From JAAEQG01 sp023133475 (lineage in GTDB: Bacteria > Planctomycetota > Phycisphaerae > UBA1845), in contig DAOVLE010000012.1 in the NCBI GenBank assembly GCA_030631415.1, forward strand, positions 1-41,563: a stretch of DNA of 41,563 bases, given 5' to 3'. Positions 34,801 through 41,563 of this stretch are shown piece by piece. The translations under genes were made by a program, and so were the position numbers. Below the pieces are notes generated by a model that saw only the letters and a program-made list of their open reading frames with translations, ran no database searches and was not told where the DNA came from. Position 1 is the stretch's first letter; each line of letters opens with the position of its first letter.

Positions 34801-37800
34801 ACTTCCACCTCCTCGTCTTGCATCGGCCCGATGGCGACGTACAACTCGAGGTCGGCATGAGTGATCAGCATGCCGTTGGTGGAGGCGAAGTCGCACAGAT
34901 CGAACTTGATCAGCGCACGCCGGATTTGCCCTTGTCCCTCCTCCAAGCCGACAGCGAGCCGTTCGTCGACGCCGCGGTTCTGGTCCCCTTGGAGTTCCAA
35001 CCCGACCACACCCTGTATCGGCGAGACGTCCGCCACCGCGGCGATGAGCCTGGTTTCCGGTTGCAGTTGCTCGGTGGAGAAAACGTAGAAGTTCCAGATC
35101 GCACCCTTGGTCGGCGCTACGCTGCCAAACCCCCACGAGTCAACTCGCCAGTAATACCAGGTGTTTGAATCCAGGCCCGTCACCGGGCCATGCCACATCT
35201 CGGTGAGGTCTGTTGCGATCCGCAGACCATAAGGATCGTCGTCGCGGGTGGCAGCCGCTACTTGTATCCGGTCCGTGCCGAAGTACACGTCGAACTTTGC
35301 CGCGTTGACGCCCGCGCTCCAGGCCAGCGTTACGCCGTTCGTGTTGAACTGCGCCCCGCTTTCGGGGATCGGATCGTAGGCCTCGCCGACGACGGGGGGG
35401 CCGATGAGTTCGGTGTACCGACGCACGAAGACCTGGTCCACCCCCGCGTCATTCAACTCATGGTGCCACGCGGCAACTATTATGTTATCCGCAGCGGCGG
35501 CCAGCGTCACCGGCCCGGCATCGGCCGAGTGCGTCGTCGCGCTGATGCCGCCTCCGACAGCCGACCCCGCACCCACCTCGATCCATTCCTGATTGTCCCC
35601 GTCCCACGCCCGCGCGAGAATCTGCGCCGAGGCGGTGCTCTCATCACGCCAAGCCACCACCAGGTTTCCGGCGGGATTGACCGTCACCGCCGGCCATAGC
35701 GATGCCCCCGGCGTGTCGCTGATCCCCGAATCGGCCATGGACTCAGCCAACTCACTCCAGGTATTGCTGTTCCACCGCCTCACTTTGATCTGCGAACAGG
35801 GGCCGGGCGGGGTGCAGGAGCAGTCTTCCTCCGCACAGGCCGACCAGGCCAAGTACACGTTGCCCAACTGGTCAGCCGCCAGCGCCGGATAACGGTCGTG
35901 CAACGGGGAATTGGATACTCCGCCGCCGCCGGCTGAACCCAGGCTGAGTTCCTCCCACGCATTCAGCCCGTTCCAGCGGAGAACGTAAATCTCGTACTGT
36001 TCGTCTTCACCTTCTTCTCCAGTATCGCCGTCCAGGTCGGCCCAGGCGATGATCGGCCGGTCAAAAACATCCATCACCAGCGCGACGTCGGTTGCGCCCA
36101 GGAGGCTATCACTAATGCCCCCGCCGACCGCGGACCCCGCGCCCATCTCCACCCAATCCTCGGCGATAGCATCCCACCGACGGACGTACACCTGACGGAA
36201 GTCATACCACTCGTCATCCATCTCGTTCCAGGCGATGATCGGCGTACCAGCCCGGTCGGATGCAATCACCGGATCGAGCGAATCGACCCCCGTGCCACTA
36301 ATGCCGAAGCCGAATGGGTTCGCGGACCAAAGCCCGATCTCTTCCCAAGCGGTGTCGCCACTCCCGTCAAAGCCCTTGACGAAGATTTCTCTGGCCCCCG
36401 AGAACGTCTCCTGGCTCCACGCCACAACGTACACATTGTTGCCGTCAATCTCCGCAACGGCTTCCGGAACGATCGTAATGGCTGGCGTGTGCGCTCCGCT
36501 CTCACTGATGCCCGTGCTTGTGGGAGGAACATCCTTCCAGGGTGCCATATCCGGCTCCTCGCCTTCGGCGTCCGGCGTCTGCGGCGCGTACCTACGCACG
36601 TGGATCACCGAGCCGTCCGACCAGGCGACAACCGGCGCGAGGGTTTCGGCGTCGATCGCCACGCTGGGATACTGCGCCCCGGCACAACTGCTGCTGATCC
36701 CCATGCCCCGGGCTGTTCCCGAGCCCTCTGGTATCTCCTCCCATGGTGAAGGATCAATCATCGTTATGCCCGAGTCGCGGTAGGCTAGACCCGGCGGATC
36801 CACATTGCTGACGAAGCCGCCCCCGACGCAAAGGTCAACACCGTCAGCCGTCGGTTCAACCTCGTAGAGTCGGCTGTCAGCCACCGCTACAAGCCGGTTC
36901 CGCGTGGAGTCGTAGGCGAGGTTGTCGAAGACTTGCGACGTGGCCCGGATGAATTCGAGCGACGCTTCCTGCCGCAATGCGTTCAACATAACCCGGTAAA
37001 GCCGGCCTTGTGCCCCCACCGAGCACACCGCATATAAATCGTCATGCACCAAGTGATGGGCGAGACCGCGCAGTTGGATGTTCCCGATGTCCAACGCATA
37101 GTCCGCGATCACTGTGCCGAGATCGATGTCGCCGGCATGGGCGTTGACCACCTGGATGTGCTGCACATACGGTGGGCCGCCAGCCGCCTCGTCGCGGTAT
37201 CCCAGGTACAACACGTGCGGGATTTCGCTGGCATCGAACGCCAGCGCGCAGGCCACACCGGCCCCACGCTGCGGTGATTCGTTGTAATTGGTCAACGGAA
37301 ACGCCCACCACATCGACAACGCCACCCGGTACAACGACAGGTTGTCGTCATCAGCCGGATCGTGCAGCGCGACATAGGCCATCCCGCTGACCGGTTCGTA
37401 GGCAACATTATCCAGCACCGCGCTGTCACTCACACCGACCAGCAGCCCAGCCAGACCGCCGGCCAGGGTGTCCAGGGAGATAACGTCTAGCCCGTTTACC
37501 TCCGCGTCGGCAGCCAACAGGCTGTCATGCAGAGCCGCCTCACATTCGTCCGGGAGTGCGTTGGAGTTGGTGTCCCAGCTCGTGCCGATCGCGACGTCCC
37601 AATCATCGGGGACACCGTTGGTATTGCAATCGGCTTCGCACTCGTCGGGGGCACCGTTGCCGTTGACATCTGGGCTGGTGCCCTCGGCGACGTCACAATC
37701 GTCGGGGAAGCCATTCATGTTGCAATCGCCGGACCACAACTCACATTTATCCGGAACACCGGTGTTGTTGCAATCGGTGCTCGTCGCCGAGTCAATGTCG

Positions 37801-40800
37801 CATTCGTCCGGGATACTGTTGCTGTTGCAATCGGCGCAGGACGGGTTGCCTGCCGGGCAAGCGCTCAGATCGCACTCGTCGGGGATGCCGTTGTCGTTGC
37901 AATCTTCGGCGCAGTTTTCGGTGCAGTAGTACGGCCCGTTGGGTGCGAGGCTGTTCTGATCAATCTCACATTTGTCAGGTGTGCCGTTGCCGTTGCAGTC
38001 GTCACTGGTGCCGCCGGCTATGTCGCAATCGTCCGGGACACCGTTGGTATTGCAATCGGTTTCGCATTCGTCAGGCACACCATTGGTGTTGCAGTCCGGG
38101 CTGACCTGCCCGTTGTCGTCCGGGTCGCTCGGGTCGATGTCGCATTCATCCGGAATACCGTTGGACTGGCAATCCGCGCTGGTGCCCGCGGCGAGGTCGC
38201 ACTCGTCGGGGGTGCCGTTGGCATTGCAGTCTGCCTCACACTCGTCGGGGATAGTGTTGGGCTGACAATCCGCGCTCGTCCCGCCAGCCACGTCGCATTC
38301 GTCGGGTATCACGTTTGAGTTGCAGTCCGCACTGGTCCCAACCGCCAGGTCACACTCGTCGGGCACGGCGTTGCCGTTGCAATCGTTGCTGGTCCCGGCT
38401 GCCAGATCGCACTCGTCGGGGATGCCGTTGCTGTTACAATCCACGGCACAGTCCTCGGTGCAGTAGTGCGGCCCGTTGGGTGCCGAGCTGTTCTGGTCGA
38501 TCTCGCATTCGTCGGGTGTGTCGTTACTATTGCAATCCTCGCTGGTCCCGGCAGCCAGGTCACATTCGTCCGGAATGGTGTTGATATTACAGTCGCCACT
38601 CGTCGCAGCCGCAATGTCACACTCGTCGGGGATGCCGTTGGTGTTGCAATCGTTGCTGGTCCCGGCTGTCAGATCGCACTCGTCGGGGATGCTGTTGGTG
38701 TTACAATCGGGTGAGCGATTCTCAAAAATGTGGATGTTGTCCAGCCAGAGATCAAAACAATTTCCCTGTGCAATCACCTTAAAGGCCAGATCAACAGTGC
38801 GCCCGGCGAAGGCCTCGATGGGAACCTCACGAAACGCCCATTCTTCACTAACCAACTGATCGCCGCGTTGGGTTTCAAATAGCACTTCTTCCGCCTGGCC
38901 GCTACAGCAGTCGCTGCCGATTTCGACGCTGAATCGTTGATTTTCACTGAAATCCCCCGCGGAGCAGATAACGTCCGCCCAGGCTAACGTCGGGTCCACC
39001 AATCCGGCAGGAATATCAATCGTCTGGCACAGATACATCGAAGCCGGCCCACCATTATACATCCGAACCGACTTCGATTCCGGCGGAATTGGTGAAAGAT
39101 CGTTGGTGCAGGCGTTACCGCTAAAGTCTTCCACCAGAGTGATATACCAATCGCCAGTGCCTCCCCTCTGCCAGCCGGTCCAGTCTTCTGTCTCAAACGC
39201 GCCGTTTGTAATCGAGGACGTCATGTATCCAACCAAGTCACATTCGTCCGGCATGTTATTGCTGTTGCAATCCTGGCTGGTCCCCAAGGCCAGGTCGCAT
39301 TCGTCGGGGATGTCGTTGGGCTGGCAATCCTCGCTGGTGCCGGCGGCCAGGTCGCACTCGTCGGGGATGCCGTTATTGTTGCAGTCAACACTCGTGCCGG
39401 CGGCGATGTCGCACTCGTCAGCCACCGCGTTGGCGTTGCAATCCCGCTCGCACTCATCGGGAATACCGTTGCCGTTGCAGTCCTGGCTTGTTCCGCTGCT
39501 GATGTCCTGATCGTCGGTCACGCCATTGGTGTTGCAGTCCAGCAGCAATTCGTAGGCACCCATGTCAACTATGGGAGGAGTGCCGTCCCCGGTATCCGGC
39601 ACCGCAGGATCGTCGCTGAAGCGTGTGTTGCCGTCGCGGTCATGGAGAATCCACGGTGGGACGGCGTAGTTGTTGCCCGCATCATTGCAGGGTGACCCAC
39701 CAAACAGGTGCAGGTCGTCGTCTTCGGTCCCCGCGATATTGTCAGGCCCGTCAGCGTCCACAAACATGGGATCAGCGTCAATGTTGCCGATCCCGCCCAC
39801 ACCCGACCAGCCGCCCTGCACGCAACTGTAGTTGACAATTGTTGCCGCACTGCCAGTATCGATCTGGGCTGACTCGTCCGTCTCCGTGCCGGCGTTGCGG
39901 GTGTTCTGCCAGAAGACACAGTTGGTGACCCAGGGGATACCGTCACCCAGGTTGTATACCCCACCTCCGCTACTGTGGGCCGAGTTCTTGCTGAACGTGC
40001 AGTTGGTCAGCGTCAGGGTGCTGTCGTCATTGTACAGCCCACCGCCGTCATCGCTCCGGGCTGAGTTGCCGCTGAAAGCGCAGTTGATCAGTAGCGGATC
40101 GCTCTCGTTGTTGAACATCCCACCGCCGCTATCGTCCGCCGCGTTTCCGTTGAAGGAGCAGTTGACCAGGGTGGGCAGGCCTGCCTCGTCGTATATTCCT
40201 CCACCATTTACTGCGACATTGTCGCTGAATTGACAGTTGACTAACGTCGGAATCCAGCCGTTGTACATTCCCCCACCGTCGCCGATAGCCGTGAAGTTCC
40301 ACGAGAGCTTGCAATTGGTCAGCGTGGGACTCCCGCCGCTGAAGACATATATCCCTCCACCGTCGAAGTCAGCAACATTGGACTCAAAGGTGCAGCCGGT
40401 CAGCGTAGGGCTCCCGCTGGAGATATACATCCCGCCTCCGTCTTTGTCGGCGGAATTCCACAAGAACGTGCAATTGTTCAGTGTCAGATCGCTCTCAAAG
40501 GTCCATATCGCACCTCCTGAACCGTCCTCTAGAGCATAGTTTGAGATGAATACGCAGTCGCTGAGCGTTGGGCTTCCAAAGGCATTGGACATCCCACCAC
40601 CGGCGGTGTTCGCCCTGTTCCAGAGGAACGTGCAGGATTTCAGCGTCGGGCTGCCGCCGATGTTGGACATTCCCGCGCCAGATGTATCGTTCCCTGGTGT
40701 CCCATCGGCATTTCCCGCAGTGATGGTGAACCCATCGAGAACGGCAGTGTCAGCATAGGAAGAGATAACAACGTGGTAACTGTTTTCGTCCTGGTAGAGG

Positions 40801-41563
40801 AACTCTACGTCATCCCCGTTGAGATCGCCGCTCAGGATGGTTTTGTTCGCCACCGGGTCGCGTTGGTCGATGCCGGTCTCCCCGCCGGCAAATCCGCCGT
40901 AGATGGCCACACCGTTGAGCAGCTCAAAGGAGGCTGATCGGTCCCCGCCCGCCTCAGCCGGCGTGTACGTGCCTGCCGCCACCCAGATCGCCGTGATCCA
41001 CTCGCTGGTGCCGGCTTCGGCAAGCGCATCGCGAAGCTCGGTGTAGGCGTCGGCCCAAGTCGTCCCGTTGTTCGCACCCGTGGCCGTAGCATCGACGAAC
41101 AGCACATCCCAGCCGGAAAACACATACGCCGAACCGGAGTCGTCACCGTTATCGTCGTCAGCCCATGCCCCAATAACGGTGGTGTCGCCGGAGACGGACA
41201 CGGAGCGACCGAAATAGTCACCCGCCACACCGTCGGAGGCGAGAAGCTTGGCCTCCTCCACCCAGTTCAAACCGTTGAAGCGGAACACATATGCCGAACC
41301 GGAGGCGTAACCGTAGGTCGCGGGTGCCCCAATAACGGCGGTGTCACCGGAGATGGACACGGACCTGCCGAACCTGTCATCCTCCGCACCGTCGGAGGCG
41401 AGAAGCTTAGCCTCCTCCACCCAGTTCAAACCGTTGAAGCGGAACACATACGCCGAACCGGAATCGCTGCCATTGTCGTCGTCACCGAATGCCCCAATAA
41501 CGGCGGTGTCACCGGAGATGGACACGGAAGAGCCAAACCAGTGCGACACCACACCGTCGGAGG
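31809..41563 (-). CDS. Giant multidomain surface protein, 5' end beyond the right edge
   Basis: The frame is open through the right edge, so the signal peptide and start are outside; at least 3,247 aa lie inside. In reading order: FG-GAP-like repeats (VSISGDTAVIGAFGDDDNGS-type, 41563-41130); a Pmp/DUF1565-like right-handed beta-helix (GSPTLTNCTFSxN-type turns, 41110-39560); TSP3-like units (39550-39240); a jelly-roll-like insert (39220-38720); more TSP3-like units (38710-37540); propeller-like blades (37530-35400); an Fn3-like domain (35400-35085); a DNRLRE-type domain (35080-34400); a second beta-helix (34050-32400); and a C-terminal dockerin-like pair, DVNNDGKVDLDDY and DLDNDDDVDLVDY (about 32000-31815). 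It ends 47 bp before the RHS gene start. It is probably a calcium-dependent adhesin or S-layer-like matrix protein. Confidence 0.85.
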   Translation of the reverse strand, partial: SDGVVSHWFGSSVSISGDTAVIGAFGDDDNGSDSGSAYVFRFNGLNWVEEAKLLASDGAEDDRFGRSVSISGDTAVIGAPATYGYASGSAYVFRFNGLNWVEEAKLLASDGVAGDYFGRSVSVSGDTTVIGAWADDDNGDDSGSAYVFSGWDVLFVDATATGANNGTTWADAYTELRDALAEAGTSEWITAIWVAAGTYTPAEAGGDRSASFELLNGVAIYGGFAGGETGIDQRDPVANKTILSGDLNGDDVEFLYQDENSYHVVISSYADTAVLDGFTITAGNADGTPGNDTSGAGMSNIGGSPTLKSCTFLWNRANTAGGGMSNAFGSPTLSDCVFISNYALEDGSGGAIWTFESDLTLNNCTFLWNSADKDGGGMYISSGSPTLTGCTFESNVADFDGGGIYVFSGGSPTLTNCKLSWNFTAIGDGGGMYNGWIPTLVNCQFSDNVAVNGGGIYDEAGLPTLVNCSFNGNAADDSGGGMFNNESDPLLINCAFSGNSARSDDGGGLYNDDSTLTLTNCTFSKNSAHSSGGGVYNLGDGIPWVTNCVFWQNTRNAGTETDESAQIDTGSAATIVNYSCVQGGWSGVGGIGNIDADPMFVDADGPDNIAGTEDDDLHLFGGSPCNDAGNNYAVPPWILHDRDGNTRFSDDPAVPDTGDGTPPIVDMGAYELLLDCNTNGVTDDQDISSGTSQDCNGNGIPDECERDCNANAVADECDIAAGTSVDCNNNGIPDECDLAAGTSEDCQPNDIPDECDLALGTSQDCNSNNMPDECDLVGYMTSSITNGAFETEDWTGWQRGGTGDWYITLVEDFSGNACTNDLSPIPPESKSVRMYNGGPASMYLCQTIDIPAGLVDPTLAWADVICSAGDFSENQRFSVEIGSDCCSGQAEEVLFETQRGDQLVSEEWAFREVPIEAFAGRTVDLAFKVIAQGNCFDLWLDNIHIFENRSPDCNTNSIPDECDLTAGTSNDCNTNGIPDECDIAAATSGDCNINTIPDECDLAAGTSEDCNSNDTPDECEIDQNSSAPNGPHYCTEDCAVDCNSNGIPDECDLAAGTSNDCNGNAVPDECDLAVGTSADCNSNVIPDECDVAGGTSADCQPNTIPDECEADCNANGTPDECDLAAGTSADCQSNGIPDECDIDPSDPDDNGQVSPDCNTNGVPDECETDCNTNGVPDDCDIAGGTSDDCNGNGTPDKCEIDQNSLAPNGPYYCTENCAEDCNDNGIPDECDLSACPAGNPSCADCNSNSIPDECDIDSATSTDCNNTGVPDKCELWSGDCNMNGFPDDCDVAEGTSPDVNGNGAPDECEADCNTNGVPDDWDVAIGTSWDTNSNALPDECEAALHDSLLAADAEVNGLDVISLDTLAGGLAGLLVGVSDSAVLDNVAYEPVSGMAYVALHDPADDDNLSLYRVALSMWWAFPLTNYNESPQRGAGVACALAFDASEIPHVLYLGYRDEAAGGPPYVQHIQVVNAHAGDIDLGTVIADYALDIGNIQLRGLAHHLVHDDLYAVCSVGAQGRLYRVMLNALRQEASLEFIRATSQVFDNLAYDSTRNRLVAVADSRLYEVEPTADGVDLCVGGGFVSNVDPPGLAYRDSGITMIDPSPWEEIPEGSGTARGMGISSSCAGAQYPSVAIDAETLAPVVAWSDGSVIHVRRYAPQTPDAEGEEPDMAPWKDVPPTSTGISESGAHTPAITIVPEAVAEIDGNNVYVVAWSQETFSGAREIFVKGFDGSGDTAWEEIGLWSANPFGFGISGTGVDSLDPVIASDRAGTPIIAWNEMDDEWYDFRQVYVRRWDAIAEDWVEMGAGSAVGGGISDSLLGATDVALVMDVFDRPIIAWADLDGDTGEEGEDEQYEIYVLRWNGLNAWEELSLGSAGGGGVSNSPLHDRYPALAADQLGNVYLAWSACAEEDCSCTPPGPCSQIKVRRWNSNTWSELAESMADSGISDTPGASLWPAVTVNPAGNLVVAWRDESTASAQILARAWDGDNQEWIEVGAGSAVGGGISATTHSADAGPVTLAAAADNIIVAAWHHELNDAGVDQVFVRRYTELIGPPVVGEAYDPIPESGAQFNTNGVTLAWSAGVNAAKFDVYFGTDRIQVAAATRDDDPYGLRIATDLTEMWHGPVTGLDSNTWYYWRVDSWGFGSVAPTKGAIWNFYVFSTEQLQPETRLIAAVADVSPIQGVVGLELQGDQNRGVDERLAVGLEEGQGQIRRALIKFDLCDFASTNGMLITHADLELYVAIGPMQDEEVEVYRMRHEWQEGTQQAKYGNIRGEPDGASWNTSDGVTPWPQLDAENGIYGAGYVENASDLLGSKILPAGTNGLVRIPLDTAKVQEWALLDFVNNGILVKTSNTAEARAGSAMYFHSINAQEPGAMPPQLLLEYFSSVGEPRPFLECVDGFADATCNGPTQGHLADTPYPVTLAGEGFTQGMTITVEGHDHSVIVPSELLDVSSNGQEVTFPLPPFPPGENCALEDSFEVKITVSNGCETKPDQPLVFTYNVSSVHVFPGQDLQAVINDAPAGTCIVLEPGVHDGPISFVSGKSAITVTSTIPTQPGFTKIDGPYQGDVIPDNPAVKFDNCGGRIEFDPVSGTGSATIPGAPIVLRGINVRLGNGGIVIENASPLIMDCRVDDNFARAPHAGGITIEAGSHPVIVDCAVEGNYIMEGPCNEPRYGGGIRVNAGAVPTIVGCSIASNTIKSGGIEQAGGGVYFENTPSSMIVANNAIRSNKIEGSGNGGGVCWAETAAGRFFLNIVEENTAPGGSSCHDPWDDNSHGHGPGIYCSSGAKPSLDNNLIDGNGDLQHLNKGGGIYIADFNTHSISIRENVIRNNVAQYGGAMYLARKTAPEVVRNIIADNVAHQPYDSSEQCPQPPLCPIDAYESGIIAIDAEPDLINNTIHGNERVIICPHSCLLDDDEQGSGFHGQLLVTGDLIIANNLVTDNENGWELFADTATTAAHVVYNLAYDPNESSWLISSHFNDQHDNLDTGYDDPLYEQDPPDVNEVTWPRDANYPNDFRLQAGSPAIGSGQGGVDMGVIKFDAFIDANGGLVGDGASYATLDIPYATTSGLTERTGISIEVHDEPAVNTNGRYVYVAARDLNSNGSIESAEIASFHALYEFEPALQTVSDVTIEMPLLRPITPTSPFRLYYYSGGTYARVDGVAAGKVDHFRQVVVFESVTIGESVLLRGDVNNDGKVDLDDYAIVHACLGGPDRTGGLLRRECAICDLDNDDDVDLVDYAVLQQAFTAAP

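Noticed and set aside
37527..38318. 263-aa plus-strand ORF made of repeated VAIAxG units
   Set aside because: The repeats are the reverse reading of TSP3-like units in the minus-strand giant.
37540..39510. CRISPR-like array, because of regularly spaced near-repeats
   Set aside because: The repeat copies vary, the spacing follows codon units, and the minus-strand frame runs open through the whole block, so it is protein-coding repetition.

Overview
The window looks like a chromosomal contig from a Planctomycetota-type bacterium, possibly Phycisphaerae-like. The reasons are: very large exported proteins built from short calcium-binding-type repeats of the form DCNxNGIPDECDIAxGTSxDCN, C-terminal dockerin-like paired loops, a Sec-exported RHS/YD giant, G+C-rich codon use and abundant decayed mobile DNA. 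The lineage is inferred from protein style, not from a marker gene.

Region 1 (about 1-4,800, plus strand) is the remains of an integrative element: the C-terminal part of an archaeo-eukaryotic-type primase, an excisionase-like HTH protein coupled to it by ATGA, and a tyrosine integrase, next to a tmRNA/tRNA 3'-end fragment that looks like the attachment site. The integrase is split. Its DNA-binding half is fused in frame to the tail of a REP-associated transposase (RAYT). Its catalytic half lies 2.2 kb away, beyond a HEAT-repeat gene and an ISAs1 transposase remnant. The HEAT gene is flanked by an inverted pair of GTGRCTGTCCCC motifs.

Region 2 (about 5,160-5,960) holds a small HTH/basic protein and an IS66 transposase scrap.

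Region 3 (5,989-16,371, minus strand) is the most interesting part. It is one tightly packed operon in which all five components of a branched-chain-amino-acid-type (HAAT) ABC importer are interleaved with non-transport genes. The order is binding lipoprotein, a 66-aa peptide, a SPASM radical SAM enzyme, a 646-aa membrane protein of unknown type, a B12-binding radical SAM enzyme, LivH, a 400-aa unknown protein, LivM, LivG, LivF. The peptide has a good ribosome site and its stop codon overlaps the SPASM enzyme start (ATGA). I propose a peptide-modification or uptake system, that is, a RiPP-like or modified-amino-acid pathway joined to its own importer. The product is unknown.

Region 4 (about 16,400-19,280) is a graveyard: an IS3-type fragment, a truncated excisionase-like gene, an uncertain 155-aa ORF, a transposon-associated HTH gene with a one-base frameshift, a 10-bp inverted repeat and the 3' half of a tRNA-fMet, which is probably a second attachment site.

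Region 5 (19,584 to the right edge, minus strand) encodes surface or secreted giants: a protein of more than 3,247 aa (beta-propeller-like, beta-helix, TSP3-like, DNRLRE and dockerin parts) that runs off the right edge; a 2,474-aa RHS protein ending in an Ntox46/Tse6-like toxin, coupled by ATGA to a Tsi6-like immunity gene; and a 1,427-aa TSP3-like/propeller/dockerin protein. Three REP-type hairpins with GTAG heads lie between the immunity gene and the last protein. The first and last giants share a long paralogous region.
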